Positions 44,153-53,587 of a DNA stretch of 64,000 bases are shown here, one piece after another. The notes under the pieces were generated by a model. That model was given only the letters and a program-made list of their open reading frames with translations, ran no database searches and was not told the origin of the DNA. The DNA is from an uncultured Rhizobiaceae bacterium (GTDB lineage Bacteria; Pseudomonadota; Alphaproteobacteria; Rhizobiales; Rhizobiaceae). Positions within the stretch are counted from its first letter, which is position 1, and every line of letters begins with the position of its first letter. Both the position numbers and the translations under genes were made by a program. The stretch spans positions 3,658,001 to 3,722,000 of the forward strand of contig CATOTF010000002.1 in assembly GCA_951813045.1 (NCBI GenBank), given 5' to 3'.

Positions 44153-45523
44153 TTATACCGCTGATCTTACCTCACATAATTCATCCATAATTCGCGCGAA
44201 TGTGGTGGCCTCGTCAGCAGGTTTACCAAGCAAATAACCTTGACCAACTTGAACTCCAATTCGCTTGATCTTATTGAGCTGTTCCAGCGTCTCAACCCCT
44301 TCAACAACCACACGCAAACCCAAACTATGGGCAATATTAGCCATCCCTTCCATGATACAATGGCTGGCATTTCTGGTATCCAGTTCTCGCATAAACGATC
44401 TGTCTATTTTGAGCTCGGTTACCTCCAAATTACGCAAATACGCCAAGCTTGAATAACCGGTACCGAAATCATCCAATGATGTCTCAACACCCAAGGTTTT
44501 GAATCCTGACAGCAATTGCCTGGCCATATTAAAATCCTCTAGAAGGCCGGTCTCGGTCAATTCCAATGTCAGCAACTCAGGCCGCAATTCACTTGCTTCC
44601 AGGGCATTGCCCACATGCTCGATGATATCTAATGAATCAAAGTGCTTGGCAGATAAGTTCACACTAACGGATAAATCATCGTCTATGTATTCATTCCACT
44701 TTGATACAGTCTTTGTTGCTGTTCGTAACACCCATAAATCGATATCAGCGATCAGACCATGATCCTCCGCGATTTTAATAAACTGATCGGGGCCTAAAAG
44801 CTTTCCGTCTTTTCGCCAACGTACCAGCGCTTCCAGGCCACATAAGTTCCCACTTGCCAAATCAACTTGTGGTTGAAAAAACACCTCGAACTCTCCGTTC
44901 GAAAGGGCACGGGGAATGGAACTGGCAATTTCGCGGGTTCTCCATTCATTCAACGCCATCGCCGCGTCAAATACTGAAAGCGAGTTACGGCCATCTGATT
45001 TTGATTTATAAAGGGCTGTATCAGCAGCTTTGGTCAATCCACCCAGTGATTTTTCATCCAGATAATCCAACTGCGCAACACCGAGGCTTGCGTGGGCTGT
45101 CAACGCTATTCCGTCGGCCATTAGTTCTAATCTAAGGTTTTCAATTAGATCTTGTCCAAATTGTTCCTTGCTAATTCCATCTTGAAACTCAGGAATTATC
45201 ACCGCAAATTCATCACCGCCCAAGCGAGCCACCAAACCTTCGTGGAGCTCTGCCTGTTTTGCAATGCGAACAGCAACTTCAATCAGAAGTTCATCTCCAA
45301 CAGAATGTCCATGTTGATCGTTGACTCGCTTGAAATTATCAAGATCAATCAAATACAGGACCGCATGCGGGTTGTTCGACAATATGCTTGCGCCAACTGT
45401 GTTGTAGGTTTCCCGGTTAGCCATGCCAGTCAAAGGGTCGAAATAGGCAAGTCGGTTGGCCCGTTCCGAAATAGATTTCTTTTCTTCTAGACTTCTTTTC
45501 AGTTGGATAAGCGCCGTTCGCAT
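44153..45523 (-). CDS. GGDEF-EAL protein, catalytic half of a split sensor
   Basis: 456 residues. The GGDEF domain is intact (RLGGDEFAVII, metal region LIDLDNFKRVND), and so is the EAL domain (CGLEALVRWRK, LSLELTETG-like LTLELTETGLL, DDFGTGYSSLAYL, VEGVET). It can in principle make or break cyclic-di-GMP. The reading frame continues upstream without a shift through 11 codons (NITRKNDEIKD) to a TAG at 45559-45557, and beyond it into a HAMP-like and membrane sensor part. The ATG at 45523 would restart translation, but no clear ribosome site precedes it (AAAGGAT is very close). The original gene evidently covered 46231-44153. Confidence 0.85.
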   Translation of the reverse strand: MRTALIQLKRSLEEKKSISERANRLAYFDPLTGMANRETYNTVGASILSNNPHAVLYLIDLDNFKRVNDQHGHSVGDELLIEVAVRIAKQAELHEGLVARLGGDEFAVIIPEFQDGISKEQFGQDLIENLRLELMADGIALTAHASLGVAQLDYLDEKSLGGLTKAADTALYKSKSDGRNSLSVFDAAMALNEWRTREIASSIPRALSNGEFEVFFQPQVDLASGNLCGLEALVRWRKDGKLLGPDQFIKIAEDHGLIADIDLWVLRTATKTVSKWNEYIDDDLSVSVNLSAKHFDSLDIIEHVGNALEASELRPELLTLELTETGLLEDFNMARQLLSGFKTLGVETSLDDFGTGYSSLAYLRNLEVTELKIDRSFMRELDTRNASHCIMEGMANIAHSLGLRVVVEGVETLEQLNKIKRIGVQVGQGYLLGKPADEATTFARIMDELCEVRSAV

Positions 45524-45556
45524 ATCCTTTATTTCATCGTTCTTCCGAGTGATATT

Positions 45557-46231
45557 CTAAGCCGGTGATTCACCCGCAAGCTCCCGCAAACTACGGGAAA
45601 CATAAGATATTGATGTGGAGATGTTCCGTGCCGCTTTTAACGCATAGATGGTTGACGCAATAATCAACAAAAACATGAATGCAGCCACCCAGATAACAGT
45701 ACCAAATGCGTTTCGTGTAGCGGTATTGGATACGATCTGCGCATCCTTATGAGCGCTCCGCTCAATCTTCGCAAAAAGCTGGTATAATTGCTTTGCTTTA
45801 CCGTTTAAATAATCCTGGGTTGGAACAGAGGTTTGTGGTCCAGAGCTCACCACAAGCTTTGCATCTTTCGTCCAGTCTGCCACTAAATCAGCCAATTCTT
45901 GAACGAATTCCTTCAGATAGGTGGATTGCACGCACACAGTCAGGAGGTGAATGCTGCGGTTAACCCGTCTAATACTCCCGTTAAATGATGCCAGATCAGC
46001 ATCATAACCATCCAACGCCTCCATACTGGCTATCCTGCGAACGCTGGCTTGGCTTTCATCAATCGCCTTTCTAACCTGCTGAACACGCGCCAGAACTTCG
46101 AGCGATAAGCCGATTTTCGAAATCACTTTTTCTTCGGAATAAATAAGAAATCCCACCGTCGCAAGCGCCGCGAAAAGCCCGGCAAATGTGATGGTTAGCA
46201 TCGGTGTAAGGATACGCTTTTTTATTGACAT
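45557..46231 (-). CDS. Membrane sensor half (TM-periplasmic-TM-HAMP-like) ending at an in-frame amber codon
   Basis: 224 residues: a membrane helix at ~10-30, a helical periplasmic domain (~35-170), a second helix at ~175-195, and the beginning of a HAMP-like segment (LRELAGESPA) where the frame meets TAG. The next codons continue the HAMP in the same frame (NITRKNDEIKDM), and the GGDEF-EAL domains follow. The TAG is therefore a nonsense mutation, a readthrough site or a sequence error, and not a natural gene end. ATG 46231 lies 6 bases after the cytochrome c peroxidase-like gene, so the two form an operon. Confidence 0.75.
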   Translation of the reverse strand: MSIKKRILTPMLTITFAGLFAALATVGFLIYSEEKVISKIGLSLEVLARVQQVRKAIDESQASVRRIASMEALDGYDADLASFNGSIRRVNRSIHLLTVCVQSTYLKEFVQELADLVADWTKDAKLVVSSGPQTSVPTQDYLNGKAKQLYQLFAKIERSAHKDAQIVSNTATRNAFGTVIWVAAFMFLLIIASTIYALKAARNISTSISYVSRSLRELAGESPA

Positions 46232-46237
46232 AATCTG

Positions 46238-47239
46238 CTACTCCACCGGTAGGCGAGGAACAGAAACCTCATTCAGATCTTCTGTCAGGCTGTTCAGAAA
46301 AGCGACCAAATCCGAAACTTCTAGTTCCGTAATGCTGAACGGAACAAGCTCATTTGACTCACGCGGTTTTCCTCCATTCGCATAGAACTTTATAAGGTCC
46401 CCCAAGTGGGCATAGCTGCCGTTGTGCGTATAGGGAGCTCTCAAAGATATATTGCGTAAGGTCGATGTTTTAAATTTATAAGCCGTGGCCGGGTTTTCGG
46501 GAAACAATTCACCGAGCCCCTTGTCTGTGGAGGCTCTACCAGGATCATGGAGTGCTCCATCGGTAAAGTTCCAACCACTGTGGCAGCCGCTGCAACCGGC
46601 CCTTCCACTAAATAATTCAAACCCTCTTTTTACATCGGCAGAAACTGCTGCATCATCACCGTTAACCCAGCGGTCAAATGACGAAGTTCCCGAAACTATC
46701 GTTCGTTGAAATGTAACAATTGCCCGTACTATTGAAGTCTGTGCAACACCTTCTTCCGGGAACAGTCGGTTAAACCAGCTTCGATAGCCTTCAATCTTTG
46801 ATAACCGGCTGATTAGCATTTCAAATGTGGTGTCCATCTCCTGTTTGCTCGTCAAAGGACGTATCGTTTGCTCTTCCAGCGTATTATATCCACCATCCCA
46901 TCCAAACGGCTTGGACCAAGCAAGGTTGACGAGAGTTGGGGCATGCCGGTTTAAAACCAAACCTCTCACACCTATGGCTGTCTTACCTTGCATCTCCCAT
47001 CCAAACGACGGGTTATGGCAACTTGAGCAGCTCATATTTTGTGAATGGGAAAGCCGAGGATCAAAAAACAACATCTTTCCAAGTGTTGCGATTCTTTGAT
47101 CGTAATGGGAAGACTCTGGAAATGGTATCGTTGTTGGTCGTTTGAACGAAGCATCAGGTCGTTCAATATGTTGCTCCAGTCCAATAGCTGAAGCTCCATA
47201 CAGAAAAAAGAATACAATACAACTTACTAATCTACGCAT
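46238..47239 (-). CDS. Di-heme cytochrome c peroxidase/MauG-family protein
   Basis: 333 residues from the ATG at 47239 (MRRLVSCIVFFFLYG), with GGGGG upstream; an ATG ten codons earlier lacks a signal-peptide pattern. The signal peptide is followed by two c-type heme motifs: CSSCH (MSCSSCHNPSFGWE) and CSGCH (GCSGCHSGWNF). The length and the RHAPTLVNLAW and NISLRAPYTHNGSY segments are typical of MauG/CcpA-type periplasmic di-heme enzymes, which reduce peroxide or oxidise protein side chains. It precedes the sensor/GGDEF-EAL gene by 6 bases. Confidence 0.86.
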   Translation of the reverse strand: MRRLVSCIVFFFLYGASAIGLEQHIERPDASFKRPTTIPFPESSHYDQRIATLGKMLFFDPRLSHSQNMSCSSCHNPSFGWEMQGKTAIGVRGLVLNRHAPTLVNLAWSKPFGWDGGYNTLEEQTIRPLTSKQEMDTTFEMLISRLSKIEGYRSWFNRLFPEEGVAQTSIVRAIVTFQRTIVSGTSSFDRWVNGDDAAVSADVKRGFELFSGRAGCSGCHSGWNFTDGALHDPGRASTDKGLGELFPENPATAYKFKTSTLRNISLRAPYTHNGSYAHLGDLIKFYANGGKPRESNELVPFSITELEVSDLVAFLNSLTEDLNEVSVPRLPVE

Positions 47240-47358
47240 AAGACCGCCCCCGGAATAGTTACGCGGCACAAAAGCAAGTGAAAATTAATTCGTTGTGTAC
47301 CCGGCGTGGGCAATCCAATACGTGCTTAATATACGGTTAAAAGTCGAAATTAACCTTT

Positions 47359-48780
47359 TTACGTAGGTGGGAGTTGACCAACCAATTGTAGGTTTTGGAA
47401 TAGGGTACCAATTTCACGTTCCAACCGTTCGGCCACATCGAGGACAAACCAGTCGTCGTGCATGGGGCCTGCTAACTGCACACCTACTGGAATACCCGCA
47501 TCCAGACCTGTTGGAACCGCAACAGCGGGCACGCCAAGGATATTGATCAGATGCAAGGGCTTTTGCGCATCGACAATCCCCGGCACTTCAGCAGGTTTTT
47601 TGAAATCCAGGTCATTCTCAAATGGGGGAATCAAAGATACAGGCATGAGATAGAGATCAACCTCATCAAACATCTCACTTGCCTTGCGTTGAAGTATCAA
47701 CCGCTCTCCCATCCCTTTGAAAAGCGCATCAAGATTGAGCGCGCCATAATAATCCTGATAATTATCGTAGAGCGTATTCATGCCGGCACTACCGTGCTCG
47801 CGGATGACCGCTTCCATCATGGATTGTGTCTCGGTAAACAGCAGTTCACCCCAAAGTTGCGCAGCGCGGTCGGCACCGGTAAACGGCATTTCAACCAGTT
47901 CGCAACCCGCATCTTTAAGACCTTGAACCGCCGTATCCATTGCCCCATCGATGGCCGGGTGCGGGCCCGATACGGCAAATGGGTTTTTCGAATAGCCAAT
48001 GCGAGGCTTGCTATCTCTTTCCCTGCCGCTGTTGGACGCATTGTTCCAAAGCGGATCATGAGACGAACGGGCACACATGGCGTTCAACCCGAGCCGCAGG
48101 TCTGCAACGGTTTTGGCAATCGGCCCTTGGACCGACATTGTCTGGGTAATCGGCGGGCGCTCGGCAACCGCATTTGGATTGTGGGCGGGTATCCGCCCCA
48201 TCGACGGTTTTATTGACGCAACCCCGCAACAATAGGCCGGGTAACGCAGCGAGCCGCCAAGGTCATTGCCGTGGCCGATGGCACCGACGCCGCAGGCCAC
48301 CATGGCAGCCGATCCGCCACTGGAGCCACCAGGAGTGATGGTTTCATCCCATGGGTTTTTCGTCACCCCGTGCAATGGATTGGACGTGCACCAGCGCATG
48401 GAGAATTCAGGCGTGTTGGACCGCCCGATGATGACACTGCCCGCGTCCTTGAGGTTTTTAACAACGGCGGAATCATCCGTTGCCATGTTATCTTTAAAGA
48501 CTGGCAATCCGTTGGAATTGATGAAACCTTTTTGGTCAATGTTACATTTTGTGGTGACGGGCACACCCCACAGGAGCGGCGCATCGTCTCCGGGATAGCT
48601 ATCATCCATAGCGCTCGCACGTTTGACAGCATCATGATCAATATCGGTCAGTGCGTTCAGACTGCCGTTGAGGCGATCGGCAAGATCAAGATGATCAACC
48701 ACCACTTCCCGCACACTCACTTTTTTCGTTTGAATTGCCTCTGCGGTTTTCACCGCTGACCATTGTGTAATATCACCCAT
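47359..48780 (-). CDS. Amidase-signature family hydrolase (last gene of the BMC/importer run)
   Basis: 473 residues with the full Ser-cisSer-Lys triad: Lys78 (PVTTKCN), cis-Ser153 (PGGSSGGSAAM) and Ser177 (NDLGGSLRYPA). It is cytoplasmic; no signal peptide is seen. It lies 26 bases downstream of another amidase gene and is the promoter-distal end of a co-directional run beginning at the Liv-type binding protein. It hydrolyses an amide to acid and ammonia. The two amidases share only family motifs, so they probably differ in substrate. Confidence 0.88.
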   Translation of the reverse strand: MGDITQWSAVKTAEAIQTKKVSVREVVVDHLDLADRLNGSLNALTDIDHDAVKRASAMDDSYPGDDAPLLWGVPVTTKCNIDQKGFINSNGLPVFKDNMATDDSAVVKNLKDAGSVIIGRSNTPEFSMRWCTSNPLHGVTKNPWDETITPGGSSGGSAAMVACGVGAIGHGNDLGGSLRYPAYCCGVASIKPSMGRIPAHNPNAVAERPPITQTMSVQGPIAKTVADLRLGLNAMCARSSHDPLWNNASNSGRERDSKPRIGYSKNPFAVSGPHPAIDGAMDTAVQGLKDAGCELVEMPFTGADRAAQLWGELLFTETQSMMEAVIREHGSAGMNTLYDNYQDYYGALNLDALFKGMGERLILQRKASEMFDEVDLYLMPVSLIPPFENDLDFKKPAEVPGIVDAQKPLHLINILGVPAVAVPTGLDAGIPVGVQLAGPMHDDWFVLDVAERLEREIGTLFQNLQLVGQLPPT

Positions 48781-48806
48781 GGGTCTGCCCTTCCCTAAGT
48801 ATGAGA

Positions 48807-50249
48807 CTATTTTACAATTGGATCAATCGGCCCCAAAGGGCCTCCCATTGTGAGTTCAACAAATCGCGCCACCTGTAGCAACCCAGCTTCATCTCTTGGC
48901 TTGCCGATCATCTGAAGTCCGACTGGCAATCCACGGGGACCAATCCCAACTGGAACAGAAATGGCCGGAAGGCTGGTGACAGTTGCAAGGAAGGCAAAAC
49001 GCAACCAGTCCATATATCCATCCAGTTTCTGTCCGCCAATTTCGCGCACCCACTCTTCTTCCTGTGGGTGGGGCATGCAACCGACAACAGGCAGCACCAG
49101 GACGTCAAAATCTTTGAAAAACGCCACCATATTGGCATGAATGCGGGACCGACCTATTAGCGCATCGCCAATATCAGACATGGTGAGCGCGTCGCCAAAT
49201 TTTGTATTTTCGACAAGCGTTTGCTTGAAATGTTCCCGAACCCCATCCGGATGGGTTTTATTACCAGCCGCCCACATCATGCCCCGTAATGTGTGATAAG
49301 TCGTTTCCAGGTTACTGATATCAGGGGTGGCTTCTTCAATGGTGGCACCATTTTTTTCAAGCGCACCGAGCACATTTTGCAGATGGTCCGCCACTTCCTT
49401 ATCGACTGCGCCGAATCCGTTGAGATCCTTTGAAAATGCGATTCTCGGTTTATCGTTGGGTCTCTTGACGGACAGCGAATAGGATGTTTCGGGTGCTGGA
49501 TAAGAAACAGGAAGTCGCTGGTCAAAACCGACCATATTATCGAGAAACAGGGCACAATCGGTGACCGATCGGGCCATAGGACCTTGCACACCCTCCGTCA
49601 TAAACGAAAGGTCAGCGGAAGAACCACCAGCCCTGCCGGGGCTTGGGCGCAAGCCGACGATGCCACAAAACGCTGCCGGTGTTCGTAGCGACCCACCATG
49701 GTCGGACCCGTGGCTGAGCCAAGTCTCTCCCGTGGCAAGGGAAGCGGCTGCGCCACCGGATGAACCGCCGGCGTTAAGATGCGTATCCCATGGATTAAGA
49801 GTCGGGCCAAAAACGTCGTTGAATGTGTTGCCGCCAGCGCCATATTCCGGCGTGTTGGTTTTACCGACAACCAGCCCGCCGCGGGATTCCATGCGCTCAA
49901 CCAATGGGTCGCTGGCTTTCGGCACAAAATTGGCGTGGCCTTTTGTACCCCATGTGGTGCGAACCCCTTTGACGGAATTCAAATCCTTGACGCCCAGAGG
50001 CAGTCCGGCCAGCCAGCCGGGATTACCGGCCTCATCCGTATTTAGGTTTTCAGCGGCTTCCGCCGCGCGCTCCCAGCACACTGTCGGCATGGCGTTGATG
50101 TGTGGCTCTACCGCCTCAATCCGTTTGCGGGAGGCTTCCAGCAATTCACCGGGTGACACCTCGCCCTTTTTCAACAGACCCACGACCTCATGGGCTTGAA
50201 GTTTACAAAGGTGTGGCCCGGTAAATTCAGGAGTGCTGCTGTCAACCAT
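48807..50249 (-). CDS. Amidase-signature family hydrolase
   Basis: 480 residues. Lys88 (GVKDLN), cis-Ser163 (NAGGSSGGAAAS) and Ser187 (SDHGGSLRTPA) form the triad with the 24-residue Ser-Ser distance. C-terminal FLATVTSLPAISVPVGI and GLPVGLQMIGKP are typical. It follows the Liv-type ATPase gene by 29 bases. Importer plus amidase repeats the arrangement seen as a fusion at 7791-10154, which points to uptake and hydrolysis of amides feeding the microcompartment (inference). Confidence 0.88.
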   Translation of the reverse strand: MVDSSTPEFTGPHLCKLQAHEVVGLLKKGEVSPGELLEASRKRIEAVEPHINAMPTVCWERAAEAAENLNTDEAGNPGWLAGLPLGVKDLNSVKGVRTTWGTKGHANFVPKASDPLVERMESRGGLVVGKTNTPEYGAGGNTFNDVFGPTLNPWDTHLNAGGSSGGAAASLATGETWLSHGSDHGGSLRTPAAFCGIVGLRPSPGRAGGSSADLSFMTEGVQGPMARSVTDCALFLDNMVGFDQRLPVSYPAPETSYSLSVKRPNDKPRIAFSKDLNGFGAVDKEVADHLQNVLGALEKNGATIEEATPDISNLETTYHTLRGMMWAAGNKTHPDGVREHFKQTLVENTKFGDALTMSDIGDALIGRSRIHANMVAFFKDFDVLVLPVVGCMPHPQEEEWVREIGGQKLDGYMDWLRFAFLATVTSLPAISVPVGIGPRGLPVGLQMIGKPRDEAGLLQVARFVELTMGGPLGPIDPIVK

Positions 50250-50278
50250 TTCAAATTCCTTGATATAAAGTCGGGATG

Positions 50279-50983
50279 TTAATGCCCAAAATAGGCCGCC
50301 GCGAGCCGTTCGTCACTCGATAATTCATCTGAAGTTCCCGACGCAACCAGATGCCCACTTTCCAGAACCATAATCTGTTCAGCAAGGCTCAGTGCAAAAT
50401 TTGCGTTTTGCTCGGTAATTAGCACCGTAAGTGAAAACTCATCCCGCAGCCGTTTTAACACGTCGGCGATTTCGAGACATACTTTCGGTGCCAGCCCGAT
50501 CGTCGGCTCATCGACGAGCAGTAATCTTGGACTGGACATCAGCGCTCGTCCTAAAGAAACCATCTGCCGTTCCCCCCCGGACTGGCTGACGGTCTCCTGA
50601 TTTTCCCGTTCTTCAAGGCGCGGAAACAACTTGTGGATCATGTCGAGATTGGTCTCGATATCTTCCCGTGCCGTATAGGCACCGACCAGCAGATTGTCGC
50701 GCACGGTCATATAGGGAAACAGATTAAACCGCTCCGGCGCATAGCCCACACCCTTCACGACAATGTCCTGAGGCTTGGCGGCGGTGATGGGCGTACCGTC
50801 CAAACGAATGTCGCCCTTGGTTTGCGTCAACCCCATGATACTGTCGAGCAATGTGGATTTCCCGGCACCATTCGCGCCCACCATGGCGATAATGCTGCCC
50901 TCTTCAACGTTGAAAGTAAGGTCGTGCAAGGCCTGCGCTTTGCCGTAGAATGCGGACAGATTTTCTATTTCGAGCAGCGCCAT
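50279..50983 (-). CDS. LivF-type ABC ATP-binding protein
   Basis: 234 residues with Walker A GANGAGKST, signature QSGGERQMVSLGRALM, Walker B LLLVDEPTIGLAPK and H-loop position ITEQNANFAL (Gln in place of His, usual for LivF). It shares one base with the upstream ATPase gene, so is translationally coupled. It is one of the two ATPases of the importer 54886-50279. Confidence 0.9.
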   Translation of the reverse strand: MALLEIENLSAFYGKAQALHDLTFNVEEGSIIAMVGANGAGKSTLLDSIMGLTQTKGDIRLDGTPITAAKPQDIVVKGVGYAPERFNLFPYMTVRDNLLVGAYTAREDIETNLDMIHKLFPRLEERENQETVSQSGGERQMVSLGRALMSSPRLLLVDEPTIGLAPKVCLEIADVLKRLRDEFSLTVLITEQNANFALSLAEQIMVLESGHLVASGTSDELSSDERLAAAYFGH

Positions 50984-51714
50984 TATTCCGCCCCCAGATA
51001 AGAGGCCCGCACGGCTTTATCGGCCATGACATCTGAATAGCTGCCTTCGGCAATCAATTGACCCTGATTGATGGCAATTGCCTCGTCCACCAATGGTTCC
51101 AAGGCTTTCAAATCATGGCTGACGATCAGGAACGTCATGCCATCATCGCGCATGGACTGGACCAGTTTGGAGATCACGGCAATCTCATTGACCGTCAGCC
51201 CTGCGAAGACTTCATCGAGCAACATCATGCGCGGGGCAGTGGCGAGGGTGCGTGCCATCTCAAGCTTGCGCAGATCGCCCATGGAAAGTTCGCTCGGCAA
51301 TCGCGCCAATTGCTCCTCTGCCAAACCAACAGATTCGGCAAGCTCAAGCTCCCGGTCCGGGTTGGGACCTCGCGTAATCATCTGCCAAATGGAATCCGGC
51401 GTTAGCCCGACACGGATATTTTCCGCCACCGACATATCTGAGAACGGTCGGGGAACCTGATAGGTGCGGCTGACCCCGGCCAAAATACGCTGCGGAGTGC
51501 TCAGTCTGGAAATTTCGTTTTCATCGATCAGAATATCACCGGAAGATTGTTGATGTTCCCCCATAATCTGGCTGAAAATTGTCGTCTTCCCCGCTCCATT
51601 GGGCCCAATCAATCCGATGGATTGTCCCGGTTCCACCGTGAAGCTCACATCATTGGTCGCGACCAATCCACCAAAGCGTTTGACGAGATTCCTGATTTCA
51701 AGTTTGGCGCTCAT
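50983..51714 (-). CDS. LivG-type ABC ATP-binding protein
   Basis: 243 residues with Walker A GPNGAGKTT, Q-loop AGVSRTYQVPRPFSDM, signature ELSMGDLRKLEMARTL (LSMGD-type, as in relatives with a relaxed signature), Walker B MMLLDEVFAGL (Val in place of Pro after DE) and H-loop LIVSHDL. It overlaps LivM by four bases. Second ATPase of the importer. Confidence 0.88.
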   Translation of the reverse strand: MSAKLEIRNLVKRFGGLVATNDVSFTVEPGQSIGLIGPNGAGKTTIFSQIMGEHQQSSGDILIDENEISRLSTPQRILAGVSRTYQVPRPFSDMSVAENIRVGLTPDSIWQMITRGPNPDRELELAESVGLAEEQLARLPSELSMGDLRKLEMARTLATAPRMMLLDEVFAGLTVNEIAVISKLVQSMRDDGMTFLIVSHDLKALEPLVDEAIAINQGQLIAEGSYSDVMADKAVRASYLGAE

Positions 51715-52661
51715 TCGCGCCTCCCAAGTCTGTCAAACTTGGCAATCCCCTGGAAGAACAGCTCCCACATGCCTTTTGGCTGAGCCATGTAGAGAATAAG
51801 CGCCAAGCCGCTGTAGACCATATAGCGTTCTGCTCCGGGCAGGTACGGTCGAAGATATTCGAGCAAGAAGGTCAAAAAGAAGGCCCCCGCAATCGGTCCA
51901 ACCGTCGTTCCCGCCCCGCCGATCAATGCGGCGACAATAATCGTAAAAACAAAATTAATGTCGAACAGGGCGCGCGGTGCAATCGACCCCAGATAATGAA
52001 TGTAGACCGCACCACCAAGGCCCGCGATAAAGGCGCTGAACAGGAATGCAGCCATTTTTAGTTTCGTTACCGAAAGCCCGGAACCGGAAACCGCTTCTTC
52101 ATTCATGCCAATCGCACTGAGTGCTGTTCCAAGACGCGTGCGCATGACCAGCCATGTGGTGAGCGCTATCGCCAACATCAAAGACACCGACATATAATAG
52201 CCATTCACCGCACCACGGGTGAGTGTCGGCAAGCCGGACATGCCGCGCGTACCACCGGTCAGGTCCGGTCGGATCACCTGCACCAACTGATAGATCAGTT
52301 CCATCATTGCCAATGTCACAAGGGCAAAATAACTGCCTTTAATCCGTAGCGCCGGTAACAGGACAATCAAGCCGCCAACCATCGTTGCGATCACCGCGAT
52401 GGGTATCGATATTTCCATCGCCACGTCAAAACGTTTGGTCAAGATAGCCGTTGTGTAAGCACCAATGCCGATCAAAAACGGGTGGCCGAAACTGATGTAA
52501 CCGGTGCGCCCGGAAAGCGTGTCCCAACTGATCGCGAATATCGCCAGAAAATTTGCAAAGATCAGCGTGCGCAATGTGCCGCGCGAAACAAATTCCGGCA
52601 GCACAAACAGGGTGACCGCGAACAGGCCCCAGAGCGCAAAATGATGCCAGCGCAAACCCAT
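51711..52661 (-). CDS. LivM-type ABC permease
   Basis: 316 residues with about nine hydrophobic segments, SGRTGYISFGHPFLIGIGAY (family N-terminal motif) and the ATPase-docking loop TRLGTALSAIGMNEEAVSGSGLSVTK, quoted in part. Its gene start is 2 bases after the LivH stop and its stop overlaps the ATPase start. Confidence 0.88.
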   Translation of the reverse strand: MGLRWHHFALWGLFAVTLFVLPEFVSRGTLRTLIFANFLAIFAISWDTLSGRTGYISFGHPFLIGIGAYTTAILTKRFDVAMEISIPIAVIATMVGGLIVLLPALRIKGSYFALVTLAMMELIYQLVQVIRPDLTGGTRGMSGLPTLTRGAVNGYYMSVSLMLAIALTTWLVMRTRLGTALSAIGMNEEAVSGSGLSVTKLKMAAFLFSAFIAGLGGAVYIHYLGSIAPRALFDINFVFTIIVAALIGGAGTTVGPIAGAFFLTFLLEYLRPYLPGAERYMVYSGLALILYMAQPKGMWELFFQGIAKFDRLGRRE

Positions 52662-52663
52662 CG

Positions 52664-53515
52664 TTATAACTCCTCACGGCCAAACAGGCCGCTGGGTCGC
52701 CAAACCAGAATAACGATGATCAGCAGCATGGTAAAAACGCCGCGCAGTTCCGGCGCGATATAAGCCGACGTCAGAATTTCAAGAAAACCGACAATATGGG
52801 CGACAATCAGCGTGCCGATTATCGAGCCGATACCGCCAACGATGACCACGGCAACAGCGATGATCAGTGGCGCGACCCACATGCCGGGATAAAGCTGAGT
52901 ATAGCTGGCGAAAAATACGCCAGCAATCGCACCCAACGTACCGGACAATGCCCAGGTGAACATATTGATCTTCGTCGCGTCGACACCGGAGATTGCGGCC
53001 CCTTTGGCGTCCATGGAAACCGCCTGCATGGCACGACCCATGTGGGTGCTGCGCACAAACAGCCAAAGCGAAATCAGGATGACCCAACTGGCAATCGCCG
53101 CAAACAAATTGGAGAACGGAATGGCCGCCCCCGCCACCCGTTCGACGCCAGGGATAATAGGCAGCAGGATTTTGGAACTGTCACCAAAGACGAATATCAC
53201 CACCGATTGCAGGAATACCGCCAGAATGAGGGTTGAGATTTCAATCGCAACATGGTTGCCCTTGAGGGGTCGCACAATCAGTTGAAACTTTAATATGCCC
53301 AGCGCACAGCCGATAATACCCGCCAGTGCAACACCGGCAAATTTGGGCAGGCCCAATTGCTGGGAGAAATAAAAATACGTGTACCCACCGATTAGCAGAT
53401 AGGCACCATAGGCGAGGTTTAACACCCGACCGACACTGAAAATCAGCGTAAAACCAACCGCAATAAGAGCGTAAAGTCCGCTCAGGAGAAGACCCTGAAT
53501 GAGTACCTGTAACAT
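52664..53515 (-). CDS. LivH-type ABC permease
   Basis: 283 residues with the family motifs GVGRVLNLAYGAYLLIGGY near the N-terminus (here FSVGRVLNLAYGA) and the docking loop HMGRAMQAVSMDAKGAAISG. First permease of the importer. A strong terminator-like hairpin at 53541-53577 lies between it and the binding-protein gene. Confidence 0.88.
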   Translation of the reverse strand: MLQVLIQGLLLSGLYALIAVGFTLIFSVGRVLNLAYGAYLLIGGYTYFYFSQQLGLPKFAGVALAGIIGCALGILKFQLIVRPLKGNHVAIEISTLILAVFLQSVVIFVFGDSSKILLPIIPGVERVAGAAIPFSNLFAAIASWVILISLWLFVRSTHMGRAMQAVSMDAKGAAISGVDATKINMFTWALSGTLGAIAGVFFASYTQLYPGMWVAPLIIAVAVVIVGGIGSIIGTLIVAHIVGFLEILTSAYIAPELRGVFTMLLIIVILVWRPSGLFGREEL

Positions 53516-53540
53516 GGGTTGGCTGGTTCGTTCTTAAGAA

Positions 53541-53577
53541 GAAAAATCCGTGCCGGTTAAATTAACAACCGGCACGG
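53541..53577 (-). terminator. Terminator/attenuator after the Liv-type binding-protein gene
   Basis: On the minus strand CCGTGCCGGTT and AACCGGCACGG form a perfect 11-bp stem with an 8-base loop, followed by A and five U residues (53546-53542). It lies 11 bases after the binding-protein stop and 26 bases before the LivH start, so it should limit expression of the downstream transporter and amidase genes. Confidence 0.82.
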
Positions 53578-53587
53578 GAAATTTGGA

